NCBI RefSeq assembly: GCF_020400605.1
Contig: NZ_JAINRD010000002.1
Span: 124,001 to 188,000, forward strand
Direction: 5' to 3'
Length of the DNA: 64,000 bases
DNA from: Streptomyces aculeolatus
Lineage (GTDB): Bacteria > Actinomycetota > Actinomycetes > Streptomycetales > Streptomycetaceae
The notes under the pieces are model-generated. The model saw nothing but the letters and a program-made list of their open reading frames with translations, made no database searches and was not told the DNA's origin. Shown here in pieces: positions 1-9,348 of this stretch. Numbering within the stretch: the first letter of the stretch is position 1; every line of letters begins with the position of its first letter. The position numbers were made by a program, and so were the translations under genes.

Positions 1-52
1 GACGGCCTTCTGGTCCGGCACGGCCACGCGCGTCTACGGACTGCCCGGCTGA
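1..52 (+). CDS. 3' end of an upstream gene, possibly an amidohydrolase
   Basis: The window opens inside a reading frame that runs 16 codons to a TGA at 50-52. The visible C-terminus reads TAFWSGTATRVYGLPG. An Ala-x-Arg-hydrophobic-Tyr/Phe-Gly-Leu ending is common at the last helix of amidohydrolase_2 TIM-barrel enzymes, so that family is a reasonable guess, but too little is present to be sure. Bases 53-219 downstream hold no gene that I can support. Confidence 0.4.
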   Translation, partial: TAFWSGTATRVYGLPG

Positions 53-219
53 GTGCGTGGGCGAGTACCCCGGAGACGCAGGTCGTCGCCGCCTCGTGAC
101 CGGCGGGCAAGGCCGCCGGCGGAACACACCGGGAGCGACGCCATGTTGACTTGAGCATGACCAAATGGAAGCGTGTGTTCGGCTCATGGGTCTAGACCTC
201 TCAGGCGCAGGAGGACGGC

Positions 220-2514
220 ATGCCGCAGCTGCACCACGCCCGGATGCTCACCGGACTCGTCGCGCTCGTCCTGCTGCTGAGTACGGCCCTCGGCGCGGCC
301 CCCGCGCCGGCCGCCGCCCGGTCGGTGCCGTCGGCGGCCGTCGATCCGCTGGAAGCCGTGGTTCCCAAGCCCGACTCCTGGGCGCCCGGCCACGGGACCA
401 CGCGGCTGCGCGACACCGCGCGGCTGGAGGTGGACCGGCGCACCGCCCGTGCGTGGACGGCCGTGCCGGGGATGACCCGGGAGAGCGATCCGGCGGTGTT
501 CCACCGCCCGTTGGAGGCCGTGGCCCGGCACGCCGCGGGTGACGTGGAGACGGCGACCGGGCTGCGGATGCCGGTCACCACCACCCCCGGCACCCCGCGA
601 GCCGCCGTCCGCGTCGGCCTCGACGGGGGAATGGCGGGCGGCCTCGGACCCGACGGCTACCGGCTGGAGATCGGGGACGGCGTCCGGATCACCGCCACCA
701 CCGCGGGAGGCGTCTACTACGGGACGCGCACGCTGATCCAGCTCCTGCGCGCCGGCGCCGACGGCCGTACGCTGCCGCGCGGCGTGCTGGTCGACGACCC
801 GGACACCGAGCTGCGCATGAACACCGTCGACGTCTCCCGGGAGTACTGGAGTCCGCGCGAACTCACCGACGTGATCCGGCAGATGGGATACCTCAAGCAG
901 AACTTCCTGGTGCTGCACCTCGACGACGCCGAGGGCTTCCGGCTCGACAGCCCGCGCTGGCCCGGCCTCGCCGAACCCGGCTACAGCTACGACCGGCGCA
1001 CCATCGAGAAGCTGGACCGGACCGCCGCCGAGAACAACGTGTCCCTCGTACCGGCCTTCGAGTTCCCGGCGCACGTCTCGCCCAAGTCGGCCTACTTCCA
1101 CGTCGGCATGGCGGACGGGCCGCGCGAAGTGCCGCCCGGCTTCGGCGAACGCGACACCGGCGCCACCCGCGGGAACACCTGCACCGGCTACTCCTACTCC
1201 CACCTCACCGACGACTTCACCTTCAACCTGATGAACGACAAGGCGCTGCGGGTCTCCCAGCGCATGCTCGACGAGTTCCTGCCCTGGTTCACCTCGCCCT
1301 GGGTGCACCTCGGCGGCGACGAACTCCCGCCCGGCATGGCGGACTGCCCGGCCCTCCAGCAGTTCCTGGCGCGCTCCGAGGAGTACGGGAACGTCTCCGA
1401 CGCGGCGATCGACTTCCTCAACACCCTCGACGACCGGGTCGACGCGGCCGGACGCCGCTCGATCATCTACGACGGGTCCGAAGGCTCCACCGACCGCGTC
1501 GAACTCGACCGCGACATCGTCGTCATGGACTGGACCGGCGACGGCACCGCCGACCACCTGGCCGGATACGACGTCATCGTCGCCGACTCGAAGTACTTCT
1601 ACGCCGTACCCGCGCGCGACATCCGGCCCCGGGAGGAGGAGATCGCCCGGAGCTGGCAGCCCCCGCCGTCCGACGCCGTACTCGGGTGGGGGATGCACGT
1701 GTGGGGCGACGACCTCGGCTGGGCCGAGGGCCAGTGGCTGGAGTCCCTGACCTGGCGCCCCCGGGCCGTGGTGGCCGACCGGCAGTGGAACACCACCCCG
1801 CGCAGTGCGCAGGAGTTCGCCACCCTGCCCGCCCGGCTCGCCGTCGTCGGCAAGGCCCCCGGATACACCGGCACGCTGTTGCCCCGCCCCACCGGCAACG
1901 CCCGCCCCATCCACCAGTACGTCATGGACCCCGCCTTCCCGCCCGGCACCTACGACGCGCACACCCCCACGAGCAGGCGGGGCCTGCGCGACATGTGCGA
2001 CCTCAGCGGCATGACGCCCCTCGCCGTGCGCACCACCGCCGCCCAGGACCCGCAGGAGGGATGGATCCGGCAGGTGGACCAACGCGGATACTGGATGGGC
2101 GCGGCCGGCCTCCCGGGCCCCTGGACCATGACCGCGCGCGTCCGGCTGGACGCCGACACCCCCTTCCTCACCGACCTCGACGGCACCACCGCGCTCAGCC
2201 TCGGCACCGGCGCCGTGACCGTGACCCACGACGGGAAGACCGCGTCCTTCGACCGCGGCCTGCCGCCCGGCCGGTGGACCGACGTCGCGCTCGTCAGCGA
2301 CGGGCAGACCGTCCGCCTCTACCTCGACGGCACCCCGGCAGGCCGGGTATCCAGCACCGCCCCGCTGCCCCGGGCCCGGCTGATGGGGACGGCGCAACCG
2401 CTGATGGGCCTGGCCGCCCTCGACCTCTACGCCGAGGCACTCACCCCCACCGAGATCGACGCCGCCCGCACCGAGCGCCCCGAAGCCGCCTGCGCCACCT
2501 ACGCGCGCCCCTAG
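220..2514 (+). CDS. Secreted GH20 beta-N-acetylhexosaminidase-like protein with LamG-type C-terminus
   Basis: A 764-residue exported glycoside hydrolase. Residues 1-33 form a signal peptide (charged start, Leu/Val-rich core, Ala-rich cleavage region). About 85-185 look like the GH20b N-terminal domain and 190-530 the catalytic TIM barrel. The family signature His-Leu-Gly-Gly-Asp-Glu is present, with D367-E368 as the expected catalytic pair. The last 150 residues resemble a LamG/concanavalin-like carbohydrate-binding fold. The start is set by GAGGA ten bases upstream of ATG 220. Known GH20 enzymes release terminal GlcNAc/GalNAc from chitooligosaccharides or glycans; the exact substrate here is not readable. 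It appears monocistronic. Confidence 0.88.
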   Translation: MPQLHHARMLTGLVALVLLLSTALGAAPAPAAARSVPSAAVDPLEAVVPKPDSWAPGHGTTRLRDTARLEVDRRTARAWTAVPGMTRESDPAVFHRPLEAVARHAAGDVETATGLRMPVTTTPGTPRAAVRVGLDGGMAGGLGPDGYRLEIGDGVRITATTAGGVYYGTRTLIQLLRAGADGRTLPRGVLVDDPDTELRMNTVDVSREYWSPRELTDVIRQMGYLKQNFLVLHLDDAEGFRLDSPRWPGLAEPGYSYDRRTIEKLDRTAAENNVSLVPAFEFPAHVSPKSAYFHVGMADGPREVPPGFGERDTGATRGNTCTGYSYSHLTDDFTFNLMNDKALRVSQRMLDEFLPWFTSPWVHLGGDELPPGMADCPALQQFLARSEEYGNVSDAAIDFLNTLDDRVDAAGRRSIIYDGSEGSTDRVELDRDIVVMDWTGDGTADHLAGYDVIVADSKYFYAVPARDIRPREEEIARSWQPPPSDAVLGWGMHVWGDDLGWAEGQWLESLTWRPRAVVADRQWNTTPRSAQEFATLPARLAVVGKAPGYTGTLLPRPTGNARPIHQYVMDPAFPPGTYDAHTPTSRRGLRDMCDLSGMTPLAVRTTAAQDPQEGWIRQVDQRGYWMGAAGLPGPWTMTARVRLDADTPFLTDLDGTTALSLGTGAVTVTHDGKTASFDRGLPPGRWTDVALVSDGQTVRLYLDGTPAGRVSSTAPLPRARLMGTAQPLMGLAALDLYAEALTPTEIDAARTERPEAACATYARP

Positions 2515-2621
2515 GAACCCGCCGCCCGCCGCCCGCCGCCCCCCGCGCGCGCCGCGGCGGGCGGGGCGCGGTCCCGGCCAAGCCCCCGCGGATCCGGGGC
2601 CGGTGCGGCAAGCTGGGGGCC

Positions 2622-4820
2622 ATGGACACGGCCGACGCCGAACGCGACTACGAGCGCACCGCCGCGCCGGGGCGGGCCGCGCTCGCCGCGGGCCGGTTCG
2701 AGGAGGCCGCCCGGCTGCTCGGAGCGGCCGTGCACCTGCGCCCCGACCGGGCCGCGGCCCACGTCGAACTCGCCGACGCGCTACGGGGACTCGGCCGCGC
2801 CGGGATGGCGCGCCGCGCGTACGCCCGCGCCCTGGCCGTCGACCCGTCGTGCGCCGCGGCCGCGGCCGGCCTCGACGGCATGGACCGCGGCCGGCAGGAG
2901 CGGGAGAACTTCCGGGTCGGCCAGCGCCTGGCCAGCCAGCGGCACATCGGCCACTGGACCGTGCTGGACGTACGCCGCGGCGGATTCGGCGTGGTCTACG
3001 TCGTACGCGCCAGCGACACCGGCGCGCGCAAGGTGCTCAAGACCTACGACACCCGGCTCCTGTGGAGCGACGAGGACCGGGCCCGCTTCGAACGCGAGGC
3101 GCTGACCTGGGTACGGCTGCGCCCGCACCCCCATGTCGCGCCCGCCGAGCACGTGGAGTGGATCGAAGGGCTGCCCTGCGTGGTCACCGAGTACGCCGAG
3201 GGCGGCGACCTGGCCCGCCGGCTCGCGGCCGGCGCGCTGCCGCCCGCCGACGCCCTGCGGTTCGCCCGGCACCTGTGCGACGGGCTGAGCCACGGGCACG
3301 ACCAACTGGGCCTGGTCCACCGGGACGTCAAACCGGCGAACTGCCTGCTCACGGGCGACGGCACGCTGCGCGTGACCGACTTCGGGCTGGCCCGCGCCTT
3401 CGACTCCGCCGGCGCCGACCTCCCCGGCCTCGGCGAACTGCCCGCCGCCGCACAGGCGTTGTACACGACGGTGGCCGGAACGCCGCGCTACATGGCGCCC
3501 GAGCAGTACGCCCCCGGCACCGTGCTGGACACCCGCGCCGACGTCTACGCGTACGGCGTGGTGCTCTTGCAGATGGTCACCGGCGTCCTGCCGCCCGCCG
3601 GCGTGTCGGCCAGGGCGTACGTCGAGCGCACCACCCGCCGGCGCACCCGGCGCACCCCGCTCTACCGGCTCATCCGCGCCTGCACCGAACCGGACCGCGA
3701 GAACCGCCCGCCGGACTTCGCGGCGGTGCGCGAGCTGCTGGACGCGGCGTACCGGCACGTGCTCGGCCGCCCCGCCCCCGCGCCCCCCGAGACCGCACGC
3801 CTGACCGCCGAGGAATACGTGTCCAGGGCGGTCGGGCTCATCCACCTGGACCGCTTCGGCGAAGCCCTGGAGGAGGCGGCGGACGGACTGCGGGCGGCCG
3901 GGCGGGACGGGGACGGCGACGTCGTCCACGCCAAGCTGTGGCAGGTGCGCGGCATGGCCCTGGGCCGGCTGCGCAGGGGGGAAGAGGCACTGGCGGCGTA
4001 CGACCGCGCCGTCGAACTGAACCCGCGGGAGCCGAGCGCCTGGCTGAACCGCGGGAACCAGTTCCACGCCCGGGAGCGCCACGAGGACGCTCTGGAGTGC
4101 TACGACCGCGCCCTGGAGATCCGGCCCGACATCGGCAACGTGTGGGGGAGCAAGGCCGACGTGCTGGGGAAGCTGAAGCGCTTCGAGGAAGCGGAGGAGG
4201 CGGCCTCCCGAGCCGTCGCCCTCCGGCCGCGCGACCCGAACCTCCTGGTCATCCGCGCCCTGTTGCGCGGCAAGCAGTACCGGCACGCCGAGGCGCTGGA
4301 GGACTTCGAGCGGGCGCTGGCCGTCGAACCCCGCTCCGCCCTGGCGCTCGCCAACAGGGGCAACACCCTCCTGCTGCTGTCGCGCCCCGCGGAGGCCCTC
4401 GACTCCCTCCTGCGGGCCGAAGAGCTGGAGCCGGACGACCCGAACACCGCGTGCAACCTCACGCTCGCGGCCTACCGGCTGGAGCGCTACGAACAGGCCA
4501 GGGCCTCCTGCGAGAAGGCGCTGCGCCTGTGCGGGGAGACGGCGGAGCTGCTGGTGCACAAGGGCTTGATCCACGCCGAGCTGCACGGACACGACGAAGC
4601 CGAGCTGGCCTGCTACGAGAGCGCCGTCGCGGCCGCGGAGCAGGACGACGCCTGGCGGGCCACGGCGTGGGGCAGGAAGGGGGCGGCCCTGCTTGCGCTG
4701 GAACGCCCGGAAGAGGCACTGGCCTGCTACGACGAGAGCCTGCGGATCCAGCCGGACAGGCCCTGGCTGAGGGAGGGCCGGCAGGCAGCCCTCGAACGGC
4801 TCGGCCGCGCCGAAGCCTGA
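2622..4820 (+). CDS. Cytoplasmic Ser/Thr protein kinase with TPR repeats
   Basis: A 732-residue Hanks-type kinase. Residues 10-95 are TPR-like helices. The kinase domain (about 105-375) has the Gly-rich loop G120-G-F-G-V-V-Y126, the HRDVKPAN catalytic loop with D235, DFG with D253 and an APEQY activation segment. From about 390 to the end there are at least six further TPR repeats. No membrane segment is visible, unlike PknB-type receptors. The frame is open far upstream, but ATG 2622 is chosen because the preceding part overlaps the GH20 gene. TPR arrays on kinases usually recruit substrates. No partner gene is adjacent, and the next gene is convergent. Confidence 0.88.
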   Translation: MDTADAERDYERTAAPGRAALAAGRFEEAARLLGAAVHLRPDRAAAHVELADALRGLGRAGMARRAYARALAVDPSCAAAAAGLDGMDRGRQERENFRVGQRLASQRHIGHWTVLDVRRGGFGVVYVVRASDTGARKVLKTYDTRLLWSDEDRARFEREALTWVRLRPHPHVAPAEHVEWIEGLPCVVTEYAEGGDLARRLAAGALPPADALRFARHLCDGLSHGHDQLGLVHRDVKPANCLLTGDGTLRVTDFGLARAFDSAGADLPGLGELPAAAQALYTTVAGTPRYMAPEQYAPGTVLDTRADVYAYGVVLLQMVTGVLPPAGVSARAYVERTTRRRTRRTPLYRLIRACTEPDRENRPPDFAAVRELLDAAYRHVLGRPAPAPPETARLTAEEYVSRAVGLIHLDRFGEALEEAADGLRAAGRDGDGDVVHAKLWQVRGMALGRLRRGEEALAAYDRAVELNPREPSAWLNRGNQFHARERHEDALECYDRALEIRPDIGNVWGSKADVLGKLKRFEEAEEAASRAVALRPRDPNLLVIRALLRGKQYRHAEALEDFERALAVEPRSALALANRGNTLLLLSRPAEALDSLLRAEELEPDDPNTACNLTLAAYRLERYEQARASCEKALRLCGETAELLVHKGLIHAELHGHDEAELACYESAVAAAEQDDAWRATAWGRKGAALLALERPEEALACYDESLRIQPDRPWLREGRQAALERLGRAEA

Positions 4821-4871
4821 CGGCGGCCTGACGCCCGGGGGCGTTCGTGTCGGCCGGAAGGCCGCCGGGGG

Positions 4872-5363
4872 TCAGCGCAGTTGGGAAAGCTCCCGGTTCA
4901 TCTCGGTCAGGAACCTGGTCACGACGCCGAGTTCCTCGGCCGTGAACCGGCTGCGGGCGGCCTCGGTACCGCGGGCCAGCGGACGGAAGTACTCCCTGGC
5001 CACGCCCCTGGCCGTCTCCTCGTAGTGGAGGTGCACCACGCGGCGGTCGTCGGCCGCCCGTACGCGCCGGACGTGCCCGGCCTTCTCCAGGCGGTCCAGG
5101 CACGCCGTCACCGCTCCCGACGTCAGGTTGAGCCGCTTGCGCAGGCGCCCCGGCGTCATGGGTTCGCCGGCGGCGTCCGCACCGGCGTCGAGGATCGCGA
5201 TGAGGGCCTGCACGTCGGTCAGATGGAGCCCCTGTGCGTCCGCGAACTCGTGGGCGATGCGGTTGAACTCGCCGTTCATGCGACGCAGCAGGACCGCGAA
5301 GGACTGCAACCCGATCGGGCTGTCGTCGGGAGGAGGTGGCGTGGGCGCACCGGTACCGCTCAT
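4872..5363 (-). CDS. MarR-family transcriptional regulator
   Basis: A 163-residue winged-helix regulator. The fold is recognisable from the helix before the DNA-binding motif (Asp-Val-Gln-Ala-Leu), the recognition segment (Leu-Asn-Leu-Thr-Ser-Gly-Ala-Val-Thr-Ala-Cys-Leu-Asp-Arg-Leu) and the wing (Val-Arg-Ala-Ala-Asp-Asp-Arg-Arg-Val), the classical MarR D-x-R-R pattern. It is divergent from an MMPL exporter with about 75 bases between start codons. It therefore probably represses that exporter and itself, with relief by a small ligand. The ligand cannot be inferred. Confidence 0.9.
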   Translation of the reverse strand: MSGTGAPTPPPPDDSPIGLQSFAVLLRRMNGEFNRIAHEFADAQGLHLTDVQALIAILDAGADAAGEPMTPGRLRKRLNLTSGAVTACLDRLEKAGHVRRVRAADDRRVVHLHYEETARGVAREYFRPLARGTEAARSRFTAEELGVVTRFLTEMNRELSQLR

Positions 5364-5438
5364 GGGCTCAAGGATACGATCACTCGATGATTGAGATACT
5401 TTAAGGTCGAATCATTCCTCGATCTCCTGGGGATCTCC
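5364..5438. promoter_or_regulatory. Divergent promoter region with operator-like palindromes
   Basis: This AT-richer stretch separates the MarR and MMPL start codons. It contains ATCA-CTCGA-TGAT (5379-5391) and an imperfect palindrome with TCGA ends, TCGAATCATTCCTCGA (5407-5422). Both have the size expected of MarR-dimer sites. The assignment is inference from position and symmetry. Confidence 0.4.
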
Positions 5439-7532
5439 ATGCGCAGCACATCGGGCCGGGCCAGGTGGCTCATCGCTCTCGTCCTCCTTCTCGTCTGGCT
5501 GGCGGTCGGCGGCACCCTCGGCCCGTACGCCGGCAAGCTGGGTGAGGTCGCGACCAACGACCAGGCGTCCTTCCTGCCGCGGAACGCCGAGTCCACCCGG
5601 GTGCTCGAAGCCGGTGAGGAGTTCGACCGGTCCGAGACGTTGCCCGCCGTCGTCGTCTGGACGGCGGACGGGGAGCGGATCGGGAAGAGCCGGCAGCAGG
5701 CGGCGACCGACGCGGTCGCCGGGCTCGCGGGGGAGAACGGAGTGGTCGGCCGCCCCTCGCCGGCCGTGGTCTCCGAGGACGGCGAGGCGCTCCAGGCCGT
5801 CGTCCAGTTGGAGCCCGACCTCGGCGACGACCTGGCAGGGGTGCTGGACGAGGTCGGCCGGGCGGCGGAGCGCGTGCCCGGCACCACCGCGCAGATCGCG
5901 GGGCCCGCGGCGAGCCAGGCGGACCTCTCCGACGCGTTCGGCGGGATCGACGGGCTGCTTCTCGGTGCGGCCCTGGGGGCCGTGCTGCTGATCCTCCTGC
6001 TCGTCTACCGCAGTGTGCTGCTGCCGATCGTGATCATCCTGGGCGCGGTCTTCGCCCTGGGCCTCGCCTGCGCGGTGGTCTACGTGCTGGCGGACCGGGA
6101 CCTGCTGCGGGTCGACGGCCAGGTGCAGGGCATCCTCTCGATCCTGGTGATCGGTGCGGCGACCGACTACGCGCTCCTGCTCTCCGCCCGCTTCCGCGAG
6201 GAACTCGCGCTGCGCGGCGACCGCTTCACCGCCGCAGCGGCCGCCGTGCGCAGGTCCGCCGGTGCCATCACGGCGAGCGCGGGCACGGTGGCCCTCGGCC
6301 TGCTGGCCCTGCTGGTGAGCGACCTCACCAACAACCGCGCCCTCGGACCTGTCGGCGCCATCGGCATCGTCTGCGCCGTGGTGTCCACGATGACCTTCCT
6401 GCCGGCGGCGCTCGCTCTGCTGGGACGTGCCGCCTACTGGCCGTACCGGCCGAAGGAGGAGGCGGACGCCCCCGCCGGAGGGCACCGGGTGTGGCGGCGC
6501 GTCGCCGGCACGGTGGACCGCCACCCGCGGCGCCTGTGGGTGGTGACCGCGCTGGCCCTGGGCCTGTGCGCGGCCTTCGCCCCCTCGCTCTCCGCCAGGG
6601 GCGTACCGCTCGACGAGGTCTTCGTCAACGACGCGCCGTCCGTCGCCGCCCAGGAGACCCTGGGCGAACACTTCCCCGGGGGCTCCGGGAACCCCGCCGT
6701 CGTCATCGCCGCCGCCGACCGCGCCGGCGAAGTGCGCGCCGCGGCGCAGCGGACCGAAGGCGTCGTCTCGGCCGCGACGATCTCCGCCACCGGACGGCCG
6801 GGGGGCGGCGAGCCGCTGGTCGTCGACGGTCGCGTACGGATCGACGCCACGCTGCGGGACGCCGCCGACAGCGACGCGGCCAAGGACGCCGTCGAGCGGC
6901 TGCGCGCGAACGTGCACGGGATCCCCGGAGCCGAGGCGCTGGTCGGCGGCTACACGGCCCAGCAGTACGACACCCAGCGGACGGCCGCGGACGACCGGGC
7001 GCTGATCATTCCGATCGTGCTCGCCGTCATCCTGGTGATCCTCGTGCTCCTGCTCCGCTCCCTTCTGGTCCCCGTCCTGCTGGTGGCGACCGTCGCTCTC
7101 AACTTCCTCGCGACGCTGGGGGTGTCGGCGCTGGTCTTCGAGCACCTCTTCGGATTCAGCGGCACGGACGCCTCCGTACCCCTCTACGGCTTCGTCTTCC
7201 TGGTGGCGCTGGGCGTCGACTACAACATCTTCCTGATGTCCCGGGTACGCGAGGAGGCGCTCGCGCACGGCTCCCGGCAGGGAGTCCTCCGCGGGCTGAC
7301 CACCACCGGCGGAGTGATCACCTCGGCCGGTGTCGTACTCGCGGCGACGTTCGCCGCGCTGATGGTCATCCCGCTGGCCTTCCTCATCCAGATCGCCTTC
7401 ATCGTGGCCTTCGGAGTCCTCCTCGACACCCTGGTGGTGCGGTCGCTGCTGGTCCCCGCGCTGGTGATCGACATCGGGCCGCGCGTGTGGTGGCCGAGCG
7501 CGCTGTCCCGTACGGACGGGCCGCGCGCCTGA
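5439..7532 (+). CDS. MMPL/RND-family membrane transporter
   Basis: A 697-residue inner-membrane transporter. It shows the duplicated MMPL plan: one TM helix near residue 10, a large extracytoplasmic loop, five helices around 175-330, then the same again around 370, 525-690. Short acidic motifs in the TM4 positions (Gly-Ala-Ala-Thr-Asp-Tyr-Ala and Gly-Val-Asp-Tyr-Asn) are the proton-relay residues of this family. The frame is open upstream with a TTG, but ATG 5439 gives a normal N-terminus. MMPL proteins export lipids, siderophores or drugs. Control by the divergent MarR gene suggests an inducible efflux role. Confidence 0.88.
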   Translation: MRSTSGRARWLIALVLLLVWLAVGGTLGPYAGKLGEVATNDQASFLPRNAESTRVLEAGEEFDRSETLPAVVVWTADGERIGKSRQQAATDAVAGLAGENGVVGRPSPAVVSEDGEALQAVVQLEPDLGDDLAGVLDEVGRAAERVPGTTAQIAGPAASQADLSDAFGGIDGLLLGAALGAVLLILLLVYRSVLLPIVIILGAVFALGLACAVVYVLADRDLLRVDGQVQGILSILVIGAATDYALLLSARFREELALRGDRFTAAAAAVRRSAGAITASAGTVALGLLALLVSDLTNNRALGPVGAIGIVCAVVSTMTFLPAALALLGRAAYWPYRPKEEADAPAGGHRVWRRVAGTVDRHPRRLWVVTALALGLCAAFAPSLSARGVPLDEVFVNDAPSVAAQETLGEHFPGGSGNPAVVIAAADRAGEVRAAAQRTEGVVSAATISATGRPGGGEPLVVDGRVRIDATLRDAADSDAAKDAVERLRANVHGIPGAEALVGGYTAQQYDTQRTAADDRALIIPIVLAVILVILVLLLRSLLVPVLLVATVALNFLATLGVSALVFEHLFGFSGTDASVPLYGFVFLVALGVDYNIFLMSRVREEALAHGSRQGVLRGLTTTGGVITSAGVVLAATFAALMVIPLAFLIQIAFIVAFGVLLDTLVVRSLLVPALVIDIGPRVWWPSALSRTDGPRA

Positions 7533-7658
7533 CCGCCGTGCAGCCATGCGGGGTGATTCCTGCGGCGCAGCCATGGGGGCGTACCCGGGTGCGGGCATAC
7601 GTCCCGGTGGGGGAGCGTACGGGCGGCCCGCCGCGGCCGCGTCGGTGAGGAGAGTGCG

Positions 7659-9251
7659 ATGGGCGTGAGCGCGCAGGGCGCGCGGGACGGCGTACCGCGA
7701 CGGCCCGAGCCGCTGCACTGCCTCGTCACCGGATCGTCCGGGTACGTCGGCGGCCGGCTCGTCCCGGAACTGCTCGACGCCGGCCACCGCGTCAGGTGCC
7801 TGGTGCGCACCCCCGCAAAGCTGCGCGACCAACCGTGGGTCGCGCAGGTGGACCCCGTACGCGGGGACGTCACGGACGCCGACTCCGTGCGGGAGGCGCT
7901 GCGCGGCATCGACGTCGCGTACTACCTGGTGCACGCGCTCGGCACCGGAGCGGACTTCGAGGAGACGGACAGGCGCGCGGCACGGATCTTCGCCGAGCAG
8001 GCGCACGCCGCCGGCGTGCGGCGGATCGTCTACCTCGGCGGGCTCACCCCGCGCGGCGTCCCGGTGCGGTCGCTCTCCCCCCATCTGCGCTCCCGGGCGG
8101 AGGTGGGACAGATCTTCCTCGACGCCCCCGTGCCGGCCGCCGTGCTCCGGGCGGCGGTGGTGATCGGATCCGGATCGGCGTCGTTCGAGATGCTGCGGTA
8201 TCTGACCGAGCGGCTGCCGGTCATGGTCACACCGAGCTGGGTGCACACCCGTACGCAGCCCATCGGGGTCCGGGACGTGCTCCGCTACCTCGTCGGCTCG
8301 GCCGCGCTGCCCGCCGACGTCGACCGGGCGTTCGACATCGGCGGCCCCGACGTGCTCACGTACCGGGAGATGATGCGCCGCTACGCCGCCGTCGCCGGCC
8401 TGCGGCGGCGGGTCATCGTCCCGGTGCCGGTCCTCACGCCGCGGCTGTCCAGCCACTGGGTCGGTCTCGTGACGCCCGTACCGGCGTCGATCGCCCGCCC
8501 GCTCACCGAGTCGCTCCGGCACGAGGTCGTCTGCCGCGAGCACGACATCGCCCGGTACGTCCCCGACCTGCCCGGCCGGCCACTGCCGTTCGACGACGCG
8601 CTCGCCCTCGCGCTCCGGCGGGTACGCGAGGCGCAGGTCGCCACCCGCTGGTCCTCCGCCGCGGTCCCGGGCGCCCCGAGCGACCCGCTGCCCACCGACC
8701 CCGACTGGGCGGGCGGCAGCCTCTACAAGGACGAACGGGAACTCCCGGTCTCCGCGTCCCCCGACGCCCTGTGGAAGGTGATCGAGGGGATCGGCGGCGA
8801 CAACGGCTGGTACTCCCTCCCGCTCGCCTGGGCCGTACGCGGCTGGCTCGACCGGTTCGCCGGCGGCGTCGGACTGCGCCGCGGCCGCCGCGACGCCCAA
8901 CGGCTGCGGGTCGGCGACTCCCTGGACTTCTGGCGGGTGGAGGAGATCGAACCCGCGCGGCTGCTCCGGCTGCGGGCCGAGATGCGGCTGCCGGGTCTCG
9001 CCTGGCTGGAGATGCGCGTCGAGACGGACGGCGCGGGGCGCACCCGCTACCGGCAGCGGGCCCTGTTCCACCCGCGCGGACTCCTCGGCCACGCCTACTG
9101 GTGGTCGGTCTCGCCCTTCCACGCCCTGGTCTTCGGAGGCATGGCACGCAACATCGCCCACGCCGCGGCCGCCGGCCCCCGTACCCGCCCCCGCACCCCG
9201 CCGACCCGGCGCATCCGCCGCACGCTCACCCGGCGGGGAACCCGCCGCTGA
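7659..9251 (+). CDS. NAD(P)-binding SDR-like protein with DUF2867-type C-terminal domain
   Basis: A 530-residue two-domain protein. Residues 15-290 are an atypical short-chain dehydrogenase/NmrA-like Rossmann fold with the nucleotide motif Thr-Gly-Ser-Ser-Gly-Tyr-Val-Gly-Gly and a hydrophobic strand leading to an Asp. Residues about 330-510 match the DUF2867 pattern (SRPBCC-like), with Trp-rich segments and a Phe-His-Pro-Arg-Gly-Leu-Leu-Gly motif near the end. GAGGAGA precedes ATG 7659. Proteins of this architecture are annotated as NAD(P)H-binding or epimerase-like, without a settled reaction. The C-terminal 30 residues are Arg/Thr/Pro-rich and probably disordered. Confidence 0.8.
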   Translation: MGVSAQGARDGVPRRPEPLHCLVTGSSGYVGGRLVPELLDAGHRVRCLVRTPAKLRDQPWVAQVDPVRGDVTDADSVREALRGIDVAYYLVHALGTGADFEETDRRAARIFAEQAHAAGVRRIVYLGGLTPRGVPVRSLSPHLRSRAEVGQIFLDAPVPAAVLRAAVVIGSGSASFEMLRYLTERLPVMVTPSWVHTRTQPIGVRDVLRYLVGSAALPADVDRAFDIGGPDVLTYREMMRRYAAVAGLRRRVIVPVPVLTPRLSSHWVGLVTPVPASIARPLTESLRHEVVCREHDIARYVPDLPGRPLPFDDALALALRRVREAQVATRWSSAAVPGAPSDPLPTDPDWAGGSLYKDERELPVSASPDALWKVIEGIGGDNGWYSLPLAWAVRGWLDRFAGGVGLRRGRRDAQRLRVGDSLDFWRVEEIEPARLLRLRAEMRLPGLAWLEMRVETDGAGRTRYRQRALFHPRGLLGHAYWWSVSPFHALVFGGMARNIAHAAAAGPRTRPRTPPTRRIRRTLTRRGTRR

Positions 9252-9348
9252 CCCCGGACCCCGCTCACGAACCGCGGCGCGACCGGTGTCACGGTGGCGG
9301 TCGCCGAGGTCGCCGAGGTCGCCGTCGCCGCGGCGGTACGGGTCCGGG

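Noticed and set aside
1686..2621. A long N-terminal extension of the kinase frame
   Set aside because: It overlaps the GH20 gene in another frame and is Arg/Pro-rich; the kinase starts normally at 2622.
5412..9161. A 1,249-codon open minus-strand frame opposite the MMPL and SDR genes
   Set aside because: A typical high-GC antisense shadow with Gly/Arg/Asp-rich translation and no domain.
9301..9327. Tandem GTCGCCGAG-type 9-mers as a functional repeat
   Set aside because: Only about three copies in a convergent gap of GC-rich sequence; chance slippage is sufficient.
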